A stretch of 16,784 bases of DNA from JAAYDF01 sp964511155 (GCA_964511155.1 CAZEEJ010000121.1:1-16784); one strand, 5' to 3'; shown: positions 6,799-15,289, counted from the first letter of the stretch. Notes: generated by a model not told the origin, from the letters alone. Program-made: numbers and translations.

Positions 6799-8196
6799 AT
6801 GAAGGAGATTACCTTGCACAACGGGGAATCCAGGCCCACGAGGCGTCAATTCATCCGCGGCAGCACCGCAGCCCTGGCCGGGGCAACCCTCCTGCCTCGT
6901 CATCTTGCCGCGGCCAGCAGCCGGCCCGCCGATGCCAAGAAACTGAACATTGCCGTCGTCGGCGTGGGCGGTATGGGCGTCTGGGACCTGGGCGGTGTGG
7001 CCGGCGAGAACATCGTCGCCTTGTGCGACGTGGACCTGCGCTCGGCCAAGCAGAGTTTCGAGAAATACCCCGACGCCGCGCATTATCGCGATTTCCGCAA
7101 GATGTTCGACGAGATGGACAAACGCATCGATGCCGTGCTCATCGCCACGCCTGACCATACCCACTCGGTCATCGCCATGGCCGCCATGCGGCGCGGCAAG
7201 CACGTCTACTGTGAGAAGCCGCTGGCCAACTCGGTCTGGGAAGTGCGCGAGCTGATGAAGGCGGCACGCGAGCACAAGATCGTCACCCAGCTCGGCAACC
7301 AGGGCCACTCGTCCGAGACGATTCGCACCTTCTGCGAGGCGATCTGGGACGGTGCGATCGGCAAGGTGCACACGGTGCACGCGGCGGTCGATTTCTATCG
7401 GCCCGGCTTCTGCAAGGCGGACCAGCTCGATACGCTGAAGGAGACGCACGCGATCCCAGCGGAGTTGGACTGGGACCTGTGGCAAGGACCGGTACCCGCC
7501 AGGCCGTACAATCCCGCTTACCTGCCGGGCGTTTGGCGAGGGTGGAAGGCGTTCGGAACGACGGTGCTCGGCGACTGGGTTTGTCACGTCATCGATCCGG
7601 TGTTCTGGGCCCTGGATCTGGGGGCGCCGACCCTCATCGTGGCTGAAAACGTGGGCGATTATGATCCGGTCAAGCACGCGGTCATCTGGCCCTGCGACAT
7701 GGTGCTGCGCTACGAGTTTCCCGCCAAGGGCTCGCGCGGCCCGATCACGCTGTACTGGTACGGCAATGGCGCCAAGCCGCCTCGTCCGGAGGGACTCGAT
7801 CCCGACCAGGAACTGCCCGCGGTCGGCGCGTACATCCTGGGCGACAAAGGCGGGATCGTGCACGGCTCGCACGGGGCCGGCGACTGGCGGATCTTTCCGG
7901 AAACACTGCGGAGCGCCTACCAGCAGCCCCCGCACAAGCTGCCGCGGGTCAGTGAGCCGGGGGCCTACCTCGACGGCCATCATCAGGACTGGCTGAACGC
8001 CATCCGCCAGGGCACCAGGGCCGGCTCCGATTTCTCCTACGGCGGGCCGCTGACGGAGATCGCCTTGTTGGGCGTCATGGCCCTGCGATTCCCGGGCAAG
8101 GAACTCCACTGGGATACCCAGAACATGCGGTTCACCAACCATGCCGAAGCCACGGCGCTTCTGAAACCCATCTTCCGCGATGGGTGGACACTATAA
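6799..8196 (+). CDS. Tat-exported Gfo/Idh/MocA family oxidoreductase
   Basis: The 465-residue product is an NAD(P)-dependent sugar oxidoreductase of the Gfo/Idh/MocA family. The leader has TRRQFIRG (14-21) followed by a hydrophobic region to about 40, so export by Tat with bound cofactor is likely. The Rossmann fold begins at LNIAVVGVGGMG (49-60). ATPDHTH (116-122) and CEKPLANS (138-145) carry the conserved EKP lysine (Lys140). The second domain has GDWVCHVIDPVFWAL (258-272), with His263 and Asp266 placed as the usual catalytic or substrate residues in planctomycete members. The stop codon overlaps the next start in TAATG, suggesting translational coupling to the GH32 gene. The substrate is unknown. 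Exported relatives have been linked to 3-keto-glycoside chemistry, which would suit a glycosidase neighbour, but that is inference. Confidence 0.93.
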   Translation: MKEITLHNGESRPTRRQFIRGSTAALAGATLLPRHLAAASSRPADAKKLNIAVVGVGGMGVWDLGGVAGENIVALCDVDLRSAKQSFEKYPDAAHYRDFRKMFDEMDKRIDAVLIATPDHTHSVIAMAAMRRGKHVYCEKPLANSVWEVRELMKAAREHKIVTQLGNQGHSSETIRTFCEAIWDGAIGKVHTVHAAVDFYRPGFCKADQLDTLKETHAIPAELDWDLWQGPVPARPYNPAYLPGVWRGWKAFGTTVLGDWVCHVIDPVFWALDLGAPTLIVAENVGDYDPVKHAVIWPCDMVLRYEFPAKGSRGPITLYWYGNGAKPPRPEGLDPDQELPAVGAYILGDKGGIVHGSHGAGDWRIFPETLRSAYQQPPHKLPRVSEPGAYLDGHHQDWLNAIRQGTRAGSDFSYGGPLTEIALLGVMALRFPGKELHWDTQNMRFTNHAEATALLKPIFRDGWTL

Positions 8197-9803
8197 TGCC
8201 GACAATGAGACAGCACGATATGCTGATTGGTCATTGGGCCTTGGGCATTCGCCATTTTGCCCCAGGAGCCGGGCGGGCAGCGAGTTACACCCATTTGATC
8301 AGCCTGGCCGCGGTGCTCATCGCGACCGGCGCGATCGCAAGTGCGGCGCAGCCCGGGGGCGACCGGCAAGACTGGCCCGAGTCGCCCGAGCATCGCCATG
8401 CGCTGGCCGAGGCGGAGCAGGCCGTGACCGACGCCGTTGCCCGCGTGGCCGGCGACCGCCTGCGACCGGGCTTCCACTTCCTGCCGGCCGCCCGGTTCAT
8501 GAACGACCCCAACGGCTGCATCCAGGTGAACGGCGTCTATCACATGTTCTTCCAGCACCTGGCCTTCTGGGGTGAGAAGGATGCGACGGGGGGACCGGGC
8601 TGGGGACACGCCGTGAGCCGGGACCTGGTGCGCTGGGAGCGTTGGCCGATCGCGCTGGTGCCCGTGCCCGGCACATACGACGCGGCGGCGGTGGCCTCGG
8701 GCTGCTGCGTGCTCGCCGACGGCCTGCCCATCATCGTCTACACCAGCGTCCCGCCGCAGGCCCAGTCGCTGGCTCGCAGCTTTGACGGCATGAAGACCTG
8801 GCAGCGATACCGCGGCAACCCGGTCATCGCCACGCCCCCGCCGATCCCCGGGCTCGAAGACGGCTTCCGCGATCCATTCATCTGGCGCGAGGGCGATCGC
8901 TGGCGGATGCTGGTAGGATCGGGCATCCGCGACCGGGGCGGCACCGTGTTGTTGTACGAATCGCCCGACCTGCTCGCCTGGGAGTTCCTCTCCGCGTTGA
9001 GCACGGGCATGGGGCCGGACTGTGTGCAGTGGGAGTGCCCGAACTTCTTCCCGCTGGGCGAGCATTGGGTACTGATCGTCTCGCCGTTGTTCCGCTCGAT
9101 CCCCAGCCTTCGCGGGCCGGTGCAGTACACCGTAGGGCGATACGACGGCCGGCGGTTCGAGCACGGGGACTGGCATTTGCTCGATCTGGGCGGCCCAGGC
9201 GTGTTCTACGCGCCCAACAGCCTCGAGGATGACAAGGGGCGGCGCATCCTGTGGGGCTGGCTGATGGGCGGCGGCGAGCCGGGCTCACCCTGGCACGGAT
9301 CGCTCACGCTGCCCCGCGAGCTTGAGCTCGGCCCCGACCTGCGCCTGCGCACCTGGCCGGTGGCGGAAGCGGATACCCTGCGCGAGGCCAGCCTGGCCGA
9401 CGTCGGCGAACGCGAACTCAAGCCCGGCGAGCCGCTGGATGTCGCCCAGGGTACACAACTCGACGTGGTGATTGAGCTGCGACCGTGGGGCCTCGGCCGG
9501 CTGGAAGTACAGCTTTTCCGCCCGGAGGCCGATGGCCAGCCCATCACCGTCAGCTTCGATCTGGCCACCGGCGAGCTGCGCTGCGGTGCGCAGGTCGGCA
9601 CCCTGCCGCGCAACGGCGCGGACATGTGTACGTTGCGCATTCTGGCCGACCGATCGGTGATCGAGGTCTACGCCGATCACCGCGAGGTCATGAGCATCCT
9701 CGCCGCACCGTCGGCGGGCGCGGCGGGCCTGCGACTCTCCGCCGTCAACGCCCCCGTGCAACTGAACCGCACCCGTGTTTGGCGCATGGCCTCCATCTGG
9801 TAA
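8196..9803 (+). CDS. GH32 family beta-fructosidase (invertase/levanase type), exported
   Basis: The 535-residue product is a retaining glycoside hydrolase of family 32, which releases fructose from sucrose, inulin or levan. The three family acids are visible: nucleophile Asp104 in FMNDPNG, transition-state Asp226 in FRDPF, and acid/base Glu280 in WECPNFF. The five-bladed propeller spans about 92-400 and the C-terminal beta-sandwich about 405-535, with DRSVIEVYAD near its end. A hydrophobic stretch, HLISLAAVLIATGAIASA (33-50), fits a Sec signal peptide, although the region before it has few charges. The ATG at 8196 overlaps the upstream stop; GTG at 8184 and ATGs at 8205 and 8220 are alternatives. 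The first codons run through a 7-bp periodic array (8227-8261), so the true N-terminus is uncertain. PutA starts ten bases after the stop. Confidence 0.94.
   Translation: MPTMRQHDMLIGHWALGIRHFAPGAGRAASYTHLISLAAVLIATGAIASAAQPGGDRQDWPESPEHRHALAEAEQAVTDAVARVAGDRLRPGFHFLPAARFMNDPNGCIQVNGVYHMFFQHLAFWGEKDATGGPGWGHAVSRDLVRWERWPIALVPVPGTYDAAAVASGCCVLADGLPIIVYTSVPPQAQSLARSFDGMKTWQRYRGNPVIATPPPIPGLEDGFRDPFIWREGDRWRMLVGSGIRDRGGTVLLYESPDLLAWEFLSALSTGMGPDCVQWECPNFFPLGEHWVLIVSPLFRSIPSLRGPVQYTVGRYDGRRFEHGDWHLLDLGGPGVFYAPNSLEDDKGRRILWGWLMGGGEPGSPWHGSLTLPRELELGPDLRLRTWPVAEADTLREASLADVGERELKPGEPLDVAQGTQLDVVIELRPWGLGRLEVQLFRPEADGQPITVSFDLATGELRCGAQVGTLPRNGADMCTLRILADRSVIEVYADHREVMSILAAPSAGAAGLRLSAVNAPVQLNRTRVWRMASIW
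8227..8261 (+). repeat. Period-7 degenerate array inside the GH32 5' coding region
   Basis: Five 7-base units are seen: TTGGTCA, TTGGGCC, TTGGGCA, TTCGCCA, TTTTGCC. The array encodes the N-terminal LIGHWALGIRHFA of the proposed GH32 protein, ahead of the signal peptide. It resembles the dispersed TTGGTCATTGG-type intergenic sequences I associate with planctomycetes (recollection, not a search). Confidence 0.6.
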
Positions 9804-9813
9804 GTGGTGACTT

Positions 9814-12800
9814 ATGCGGCCGCGCACGCAGCAGATGGAGTCGGAAGCGCGCATCCGGCAGATCGGTGCGGAGATGCTGGAGCGGGCCCGCCGGGCGTCG
9901 CCGTCGGTGGTTCGACTGGATCACTGGATGGGCCGATTGCTCGACTGGGCGACCCGTGAGCCGCAACGCAAGGTGCGACTCTTTCAATTCGTGGACACGC
10001 TGCCGTCGCTGGACTCGGACGAAGACGTCGTCGGCCACCTGGCGGAGTACCTGCTGACGGATGGCGTCCCGCTGCCCCGTGCCTTCCGAAGCATGTTGCG
10101 ATCGGCGGCGGACGGGGCGTGGTTTCGATCACCGCTGGCATCCGCAACCAGGCACAACGCCCTGCGCATGGCCCGCCAGTTCATCGCCGGCGAGACGGCC
10201 GACGAAGCCCTCGACGTCATCCGGCATCTGCGGGACCGCGGCATGGGCTTCACCCTCGACCTGCTCGGCGAGGCGACCAGCAGTGATGCGCAGGCGGACA
10301 CCTATGCCTCGCAATACCTCAACCTGCTCCACACCTTGACTGGTGAGGCGGCGCAATGGGCCCAGGTCGAGCAGGTGGACCGGGCGGACACCGGCCCCCT
10401 CCCGCGGGTGAACGTCTCGCTGAAGCTCAGCTCGCTCGATCCACACTATGACCCCATCTGTTCCGAGCGGAGCATCGACCGCGTGCTGGGCCGGCTCCGG
10501 CCGATCCTGCGGGCCGCCCGACAGGCCGGGGCCTTCGTCAACGTCGACATGGAGCAGTACGCCTTCAAAGATCTGACGCTGGCGACCTTCCAGCGGGTAT
10601 TGGCCGAGCCGGCCTTTCAGGATTTCGCCGACGTGGGAATCGTGCTCCAGGCTTATCTGGCGGATACGGCCGAGGACCTGGAACGATTGCTCGCCTGGGT
10701 CGCACGCCGCGGCACGCCCATCACCGTCCGGCTGGTCAAGGGGGCCTACTGGGATTACGAGACGGCGTCGGCCGTCCAGCACGGGTGGCGGGTGCCGGTG
10801 CTGACGCAGAAGTGGGAGTGCGACGCCCAATTCGAGAGGCTGGCCCGGCGGCTGCTCGATCAGCGGAGTCTGGTTCGCCCGGCCATCGCGAGCCACAACG
10901 TCCGCAGCCTGGCCGCGGCCCTCGCCCATGCCCAGACCCGGGAGATCCCCGCCCGCGGTTTCGAGATCCAGATGCTCTTCGGCATGGGCGACCCGCTCAA
11001 GCAGGCGGTCGCGGAAATGGGATACACCCTTCGCGTCTACACGCCCATCGGCGAGTTGATCCCCGGGATGGCCTATCTCATCCGCAGATTGCTGGAGAAC
11101 ACCTCGAACGAGTCGTTCCTCAAGCACACCTTCGTCGAGCACCAGCCGGTGGAGGTCCTGTTGGCCGATCCCGCGACGGCGAAACCCGGTTCGCCACCGC
11201 CGCCGCGAGCCGTGTTCCGCGATCCCGACGAGGACGATGCCATGCATGAGTTCAAGTTTGAACCGCTGACGGACTTTACGGATGCGGCGGCCCGCGAGGC
11301 CATGCAGCAGGCCCTCGACGAGGTCGCCGCGCGCTTCGACCGTGACTACCCGCTGGTCATCGACGGGCAGCCTCTTCATCGCGAGCCGACTGTGTCTTCG
11401 TGGAACCCGTCGAAGACCACTCAGGCGGTGGGCCGCGTCTGCCTGGCCCGCGTGGAGGATGTGCAGCGGGCGGTGGCGGCCGCACGCCGGGCGTTCGACG
11501 AAGGTTGGGGCGGGAGTCCCGCCGCCGAGCGGGCCGACCTGCTGCGGACCGCGGCCCGGATCATGGGCCGCCGGCGTTTCGAGTTGGCCGCGTGGATCGT
11601 CTACGAGGTCGCCAAGCCCTGGCGTGAGGCCGATGCCGACGTGGCGGAAGCCATCGACTTCTGCAACTTCTACGCCGACGAAGTCCTGCGGCTCGAAGCA
11701 CGCCCGCGACGGCGCGACTTTCCCGGCCAGGATAACCTGTACGTGTACCGGCCGCGGGGCGTGGCCGCGGTCATCGCCCCGTGGAACTTTCCGCTGGCGA
11801 TTCTGGCGGGCATGACCTCGGCGGCCCTGGCCGCGGGCAACACCGTGGTCATGAAGCCGGCCGAGCAGTCCTCCGTCGTGGCCGCCATGCTGATGGAAGT
11901 GCTCGCCGAGGCGGGTGTGCCCCCGGGCGTGGTGAACTACCTGCCGGGCACCGGCGAAACGGTCGGTGCGGCCCTGGTCGAACATCCACAGGTGGACATC
12001 ATCGCTTTCACCGGCTCGCGCGCGGTGGGTGTGCAGATCCACGAACGGGCCGCGGGATGGACCGCCGGGCAGCTATCACTCAAGCGCGTGATTGCCGAGA
12101 TGGGCGGGAAAAACGCGATCGTCGTCGACGCCGACGCCGATTTGGACGAGGCCATCGCGGGCATCCTCGCGTCGGCATTCGGGTACGCCGGCCAGAAATG
12201 CTCCGCCTGCTCGCGAGTGATCGTGCACGAGTCGATCATGACGGTGCTGCTCGATCGCCTGGTCGCCGGGGTGCAAAGTCTGACCATCGGTCCCGCGACC
12301 GCACCGGATACCCAGGTCGGCCCGCTGATTGACGCCCAGGCCCGCGACAAGGTGTTGCACTACCTCGATATCGGGAACCAGGAAGCCCGGCTCGCCTACC
12401 AGGCCGACGTGAGCGGACTGGCAGCCGAGGGCACGTATGCCCCGCCGACTATCTTCGCCGACGTACCGCCTGATGCCCGGATCGCCCAGGAGGAGATTTT
12501 CGGCCCGGTGGTTACAGTTCTGGCCGCCCGCAGCTTCGAGCACGCCATCGAGCTGGCCAACGCCACCCCGTACGGGCTGACCGGCGGCGTCTACTCGCGA
12601 AGCCCGTCGCACCTCGAACAGGCCAAACGCGATTACCACGTGGGCAATCTCTACCTCAACCAGAAGATCACCGGCGCCCTCGTCGACCGCCAGCCGTTCG
12701 GCGGGCTGCGCATGAGCGGCATCGGCAGCAAGGCCGGCGGGCCCGACTATCTCATCCAGTTCATGGAACCGATGACCATCAGCGAGAACACCATGCGCCA

Positions 12801-12852
12801 CGGCTTCGCCCCAACGGCCCCGCCTCCGGCCGAGGCCGGGCCACAAGCATAG
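9814..12852 (+). CDS. putA: Bifunctional proline dehydrogenase / glutamate-semialdehyde dehydrogenase (PutA)
   Basis: The 1012-residue protein oxidises proline to glutamate in two steps. The proline dehydrogenase TIM barrel (FAD) spans about 110-450, with VNVDMEQYAFKD (242-253), VRLVKGAYWDYE (305-316) and the substrate-binding YLIRRLLENTSNE (421-433). A linker precedes the aldehyde dehydrogenase domain at about 510-990: APWNFP with Asn658, FTGSRAVG (732-739), general base Glu762 in AEMGGKN, and nucleophile Cys796 in YAGQKCSACS. The length and the lack of an N-terminal ribbon-helix-helix domain fit the short, non-DNA-binding PutA type of about 1000 residues. The start at 9814 has only weak GGTGA upstream; Met8 at 9835 is possible. 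It follows the GH32 gene by ten bases and is probably cotranscribed, an unusual partner for a fructosidase. The action is expected in the cytoplasm or at the membrane face. Confidence 0.95.
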   Translation: MRPRTQQMESEARIRQIGAEMLERARRASPSVVRLDHWMGRLLDWATREPQRKVRLFQFVDTLPSLDSDEDVVGHLAEYLLTDGVPLPRAFRSMLRSAADGAWFRSPLASATRHNALRMARQFIAGETADEALDVIRHLRDRGMGFTLDLLGEATSSDAQADTYASQYLNLLHTLTGEAAQWAQVEQVDRADTGPLPRVNVSLKLSSLDPHYDPICSERSIDRVLGRLRPILRAARQAGAFVNVDMEQYAFKDLTLATFQRVLAEPAFQDFADVGIVLQAYLADTAEDLERLLAWVARRGTPITVRLVKGAYWDYETASAVQHGWRVPVLTQKWECDAQFERLARRLLDQRSLVRPAIASHNVRSLAAALAHAQTREIPARGFEIQMLFGMGDPLKQAVAEMGYTLRVYTPIGELIPGMAYLIRRLLENTSNESFLKHTFVEHQPVEVLLADPATAKPGSPPPPRAVFRDPDEDDAMHEFKFEPLTDFTDAAAREAMQQALDEVAARFDRDYPLVIDGQPLHREPTVSSWNPSKTTQAVGRVCLARVEDVQRAVAAARRAFDEGWGGSPAAERADLLRTAARIMGRRRFELAAWIVYEVAKPWREADADVAEAIDFCNFYADEVLRLEARPRRRDFPGQDNLYVYRPRGVAAVIAPWNFPLAILAGMTSAALAAGNTVVMKPAEQSSVVAAMLMEVLAEAGVPPGVVNYLPGTGETVGAALVEHPQVDIIAFTGSRAVGVQIHERAAGWTAGQLSLKRVIAEMGGKNAIVVDADADLDEAIAGILASAFGYAGQKCSACSRVIVHESIMTVLLDRLVAGVQSLTIGPATAPDTQVGPLIDAQARDKVLHYLDIGNQEARLAYQADVSGLAAEGTYAPPTIFADVPPDARIAQEEIFGPVVTVLAARSFEHAIELANATPYGLTGGVYSRSPSHLEQAKRDYHVGNLYLNQKITGALVDRQPFGGLRMSGIGSKAGGPDYLIQFMEPMTISENTMRHGFAPTAPPPAEAGPQA

Positions 12853-12925
12853 CCGGCGGCTCACGCCCCTCGGCGACCCACCGCGTCAGTGACTCAGCGG
12901 GCCGTCAACCCAAAGAGTATGGAAC

Positions 12926-12955
12926 CGCCGATGCACGCCGATAAACGCCGATGAA
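12926..12955. repeat. Period-10 short array (CGCCGATRMA)3
   Basis: Three adjacent 10-base units: CGCCGATGCA, CGCCGATAAA, CGCCGATGAA. It lies in the 367-bp gene-free stretch 12853-13219 with two other short-period arrays. No terminator-like hairpin with a T-run was found after the PutA stop. Confidence 0.7.
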
Positions 12956-12990
12956 AGACCAGCCGAGCCGGCTTCCGGGCCACTTCCTTC

Positions 12991-13017
12991 CTTCGTGCTC
13001 TTCGTGTTCTTCGTGGT
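12991..13017. repeat. Period-9 short array (CTTCGTGNT)3
   Basis: Three adjacent 9-base units: CTTCGTGCT, CTTCGTGTT, CTTCGTGGT. On the minus strand it translates to TTKNTKSTKE-like text, a spurious peptide often seen where this repeat class occurs. It is treated as repeat, not gene. Confidence 0.75.
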
Positions 13018-13146
13018 TCGTCCCTCGGCAAACATGCCCAAAAGCCTGTGAGTGGTTACCAGGTCATGAGCTTCTCCGCTGAAGAAGAAACAGCTCGCAT
13101 CGCAGGGGCGCCAAGAGGACAATAGGCATCCCGGGCTCTCTTCTTA

Positions 13147-13168
13147 GCGTCTTGGCGTCTTTGCGTTA
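13147..13168. repeat. Period-8 short array (GCGTCTTK)
   Basis: GCGTCTTG, GCGTCTTT, then partial GCGTTA. An inverted relative, CGCCAAGAGG, lies about 35 bp upstream. It is the third short-period array in this intergenic stretch. Confidence 0.55.
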
Positions 13169-13219
13169 CCAATTCTTCAGAAGCCCTGTCGAGAGCGTTT
13201 GGCCTGATGCCCGGCGTGG

Positions 13220-14296
13220 TTACGGTGCCGGCATCGTTGCAGGGTCCTCGCCCTCGGCCAGGATGGTCGCAGGCCGATGTTCGTGGTACCGATTGGGGCC
13301 TGGTTGCGCAGACGACGTGAACCGCACATCCTTGACCAGCCTGCAGAGCATCCGGGGCCGCAACTCCTCCATGGCGGCTCGGAGTTGCGGCCCCGCATGC
13401 CGCTCATCAATGGGGACGGCGTCCTCGAAACGATACCAGGTGGTCGAGACACGGATGGTCAGCTCTTCCTCCGGCACTCCATCCCAGGGAACAAGGTGCG
13501 ATGCCTCCCACGATCCCTGAGAGTCAAGCAGACAGGGCGTATGATACGAACCGTCAACCTGCAGCAGCCAGACCTCCGTGAGCGGCAAAAACTGTGGAAA
13601 CCCGCCCCGGGTGTGCGCAAGCGAAAACTTCTGGGTAATGACCGGCAACGAGCCCGTATCCTCCCGGGGCGGCCTATACGCCGGCGCACCCCATATTCCG
13701 ATATACCGCTGTGCATCCCTGCCCGACATGACGTTCGCGGCAAGCAGTTCCGTGATCATCTCCCCCACCGCGCGGTCCGATCGCAGTTGCCCGCCGGCCC
13801 GCGATGCCGCGATCAGCGGTCCCGCCACTTTCGCCAACTCGCCGCGGCTCAGGTAGCCGTTCACCATCCGCTGCCGCAATACGGAGACCGTAGCCCAGGC
13901 GGTACTGGGATCGCCGCTTTGACCATAGATCAGTATGAAGTTCGGCAGGTAGACGTGTCTCCTCGACCACTCCAACGCAATGCGTCGTTGCCAGGCCGGC
14001 AGGCCCAGGGTTGTCGAGAGGTACTGCTGCACGGGCGGAAGCATCAGCGTCGTCGCCAGCAGGATGAACAGCCAGCCGGTCACGATCCGCCGGGGGCGTC
14101 GCTGGTACCGGCCGCGCCGCACCGTCGCTTCTGAAAACGGGGTCCCGCATTCCGGGCAGCGGGGCTCGATCTGCCCGCGGAGGTCGTAGTCGCACCGCCG
14201 GCACCGCGGCTCGTCGCCCCGGCGCGTGCCGACGTGCCCGCGCCATACGAGCAGACAGCCGACACCGGCCAACAGGATCGGCAATGCGATCAGCAT
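13220..14296 (-). CDS. Membrane protein with N-terminal zinc ribbon, unknown function
   Basis: The 358-residue product starts with a membrane helix (about 1-19). A four-cysteine zinc ribbon follows, with Cys32, Cys35, Cys47 and Cys50 in RCRRCDYDLRG and RCPECGTPF. A second membrane helix spans about 71-88 (IVTGWLFILLATTLML). The remaining 270 residues are soluble. They include a helical part (about 120-195, with MVNGYLSRGELAKVAGPLI) and a beta-rich C-terminal part (about 225-335). The CxxCxYDLRG...RCPECG pattern is one I associate with Phycisphaerae membrane proteins of unassigned function. The ribbon should lie between the helices. The start at 14296 lacks a strong ribosome binding site. It lies 68 bp downstream of the prepilin-like gene on the same strand, so cotranscription is likely. 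Confidence 0.82.
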   Translation of the reverse strand: MLIALPILLAGVGCLLVWRGHVGTRRGDEPRCRRCDYDLRGQIEPRCPECGTPFSEATVRRGRYQRRPRRIVTGWLFILLATTLMLPPVQQYLSTTLGLPAWQRRIALEWSRRHVYLPNFILIYGQSGDPSTAWATVSVLRQRMVNGYLSRGELAKVAGPLIAASRAGGQLRSDRAVGEMITELLAANVMSGRDAQRYIGIWGAPAYRPPREDTGSLPVITQKFSLAHTRGGFPQFLPLTEVWLLQVDGSYHTPCLLDSQGSWEASHLVPWDGVPEEELTIRVSTTWYRFEDAVPIDERHAGPQLRAAMEELRPRMLCRLVKDVRFTSSAQPGPNRYHEHRPATILAEGEDPATMPAP

Positions 14297-14364
14297 GTCA
14301 CCACTGCCCTTATGTGACGCTCATCGGCGGTTCCCAGCCCCCCAAATCGCCAGCGGAGCCCGCC

Positions 14365-15252
14365 TTACGGATAGATCAACGTGTCCGTATGGCTCCATGG
14401 CGTCTCGTTGCGGGTGGGCGGCGTGCCCTGGACCCGCGGGCGCGTCTCCGTGCCGGCGCCACCGTCGGCCTGCGACCAGCGGGTATAGATGTTGTCACCC
14501 TTGAGCCCGACCGCGGGCACCCGACACCAGGACGCGCTTCTGTCCCCGAACAGGACGTTCTGCCCTTCGCCCCCGTGATTGGGCGAATTCCACGGCCGCC
14601 AGTCCGCGGCATCCGCCCCGGCACCGACCGTCGGTGCTCCGGGTGGTGTTCCGCCGGATTCCAGTGCCGCCCCGTAAGGCCCCTTATCGGCCATGAGCGG
14701 CATCGCCTCGTCGCGGTCCAGGCCGGGCCTGCCGAACTTGCCGTAGGGAACCTGCTGGCCGTAACTGACGTTCCTGATACTCGCAAAATCCTCGACGGCA
14801 AAGGGGTTCTCCTTGGCCACCATATCCCCACTCTCGGGGCAAATGAAGGAGCGGGCGCTATGGCTGCGCAGCAGGATATGACCGTAGAGGTTGCGCGTGG
14901 TGGATATCTCGCGATCCTCCGGTGTGGTCTTGCGCCAGCGATGGATTCCGACCTTTCGGGGGGCGTAGTCCACGTTTCCGACCTCCGCGAGCATCGGCGG
15001 CTTGTGCGGGACGAGCAGCCACTCCTCTCCTGATGAGTACCCGCCGACGTAGGTCAATGATGAGACCCCGAGCCCCATCAGGTTGTTCCGGCACTGAGCC
15101 CGGCGTGACAGCTTGCGCCCAAGCTGCACGCCCGGGGCGAGTAGCACGACGCCTGCAAGAAGTACAAGGAGCACCACGCCGACCTGCAGGAGCGACGATC
15201 GCCTCGCGGGCCGCGCATCCGTCCGTTCCTCGCGGCAGTCATCGGAAGTCAT
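14365..15252 (-). CDS. Prepilin-like/DUF1559-related exported protein
   Basis: The 295-residue product has a short charged N-terminus (REERTDARPARRSS, 7-20), one long hydrophobic helix (about 21-40), then RKLSRRAQCRNNLMGLG (46-62). That arrangement is common in planctomycete type II secretion-like pseudopilins. FICPESGD (136-143) and SPNHGGEGQNVLFGD (223-237) are the other family landmarks. Members usually end this last motif H-X9-DG; here His226 to Asp237 has ten intervening residues and Arg follows in place of Gly. A classical GFTLIE cleavage site is missing, so processing by prepilin peptidase is doubtful. The start is taken as ATG at 15252 (TTG at 15255 is the alternative); AAGGTG lies 13 bases upstream, which is far. 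An envelope or pseudopilus-like role is the family-level guess. Confidence 0.75.
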   Translation of the reverse strand: MTSDDCREERTDARPARRSSLLQVGVVLLVLLAGVVLLAPGVQLGRKLSRRAQCRNNLMGLGVSSLTYVGGYSSGEEWLLVPHKPPMLAEVGNVDYAPRKVGIHRWRKTTPEDREISTTRNLYGHILLRSHSARSFICPESGDMVAKENPFAVEDFASIRNVSYGQQVPYGKFGRPGLDRDEAMPLMADKGPYGAALESGGTPPGAPTVGAGADAADWRPWNSPNHGGEGQNVLFGDRSASWCRVPAVGLKGDNIYTRWSQADGGAGTETRPRVQGTPPTRNETPWSHTDTLIYP

Positions 15253-15269
15253 CAACCCTGATTATCACC

Positions 15270-15289
15270 TTGATCCCCGACCGGATCAA
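15270..15289. promoter_or_regulatory. Perfect 7-6-7 palindrome upstream of the prepilin-like gene
   Basis: TTGATCC-CCGACC-GGATCAA lies 18-37 bases upstream of the ATG at 15252 on the minus strand. Its size and position suit a dimeric repressor operator or a leader hairpin. No T-run follows, so it is not an obvious terminator. Confidence 0.4.

Noticed and set aside
6736..8142. Minus-strand open frame (468 codons) opposite the oxidoreductase
   Set aside because: Antisense shadow of a well-supported Gfo/Idh/MocA gene; no recognisable domain.
8250..8262. Fragment of the MITE-like element (CCATTTTGCCCC) near the GH32 start
   Set aside because: Only 12 bases match, and the stretch is explained by the period-7 array; too short to call.
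10129..12042. Long minus-strand open frame (637 codons) opposite PutA
   Set aside because: It lies wholly opposite a gene with clear catalytic motifs; its product is rich in His, Arg, Gly and Pro, as expected from reading GC-rich coding DNA backwards.
12886..13122. Minus-strand open frame containing TTKNTKSTKE
   Set aside because: The peptide comes from the period-9 array and has no other protein character.
12926..13168. CRISPR array
   Set aside because: Units are 8-10 bases without spacers, and no cas gene is nearby.
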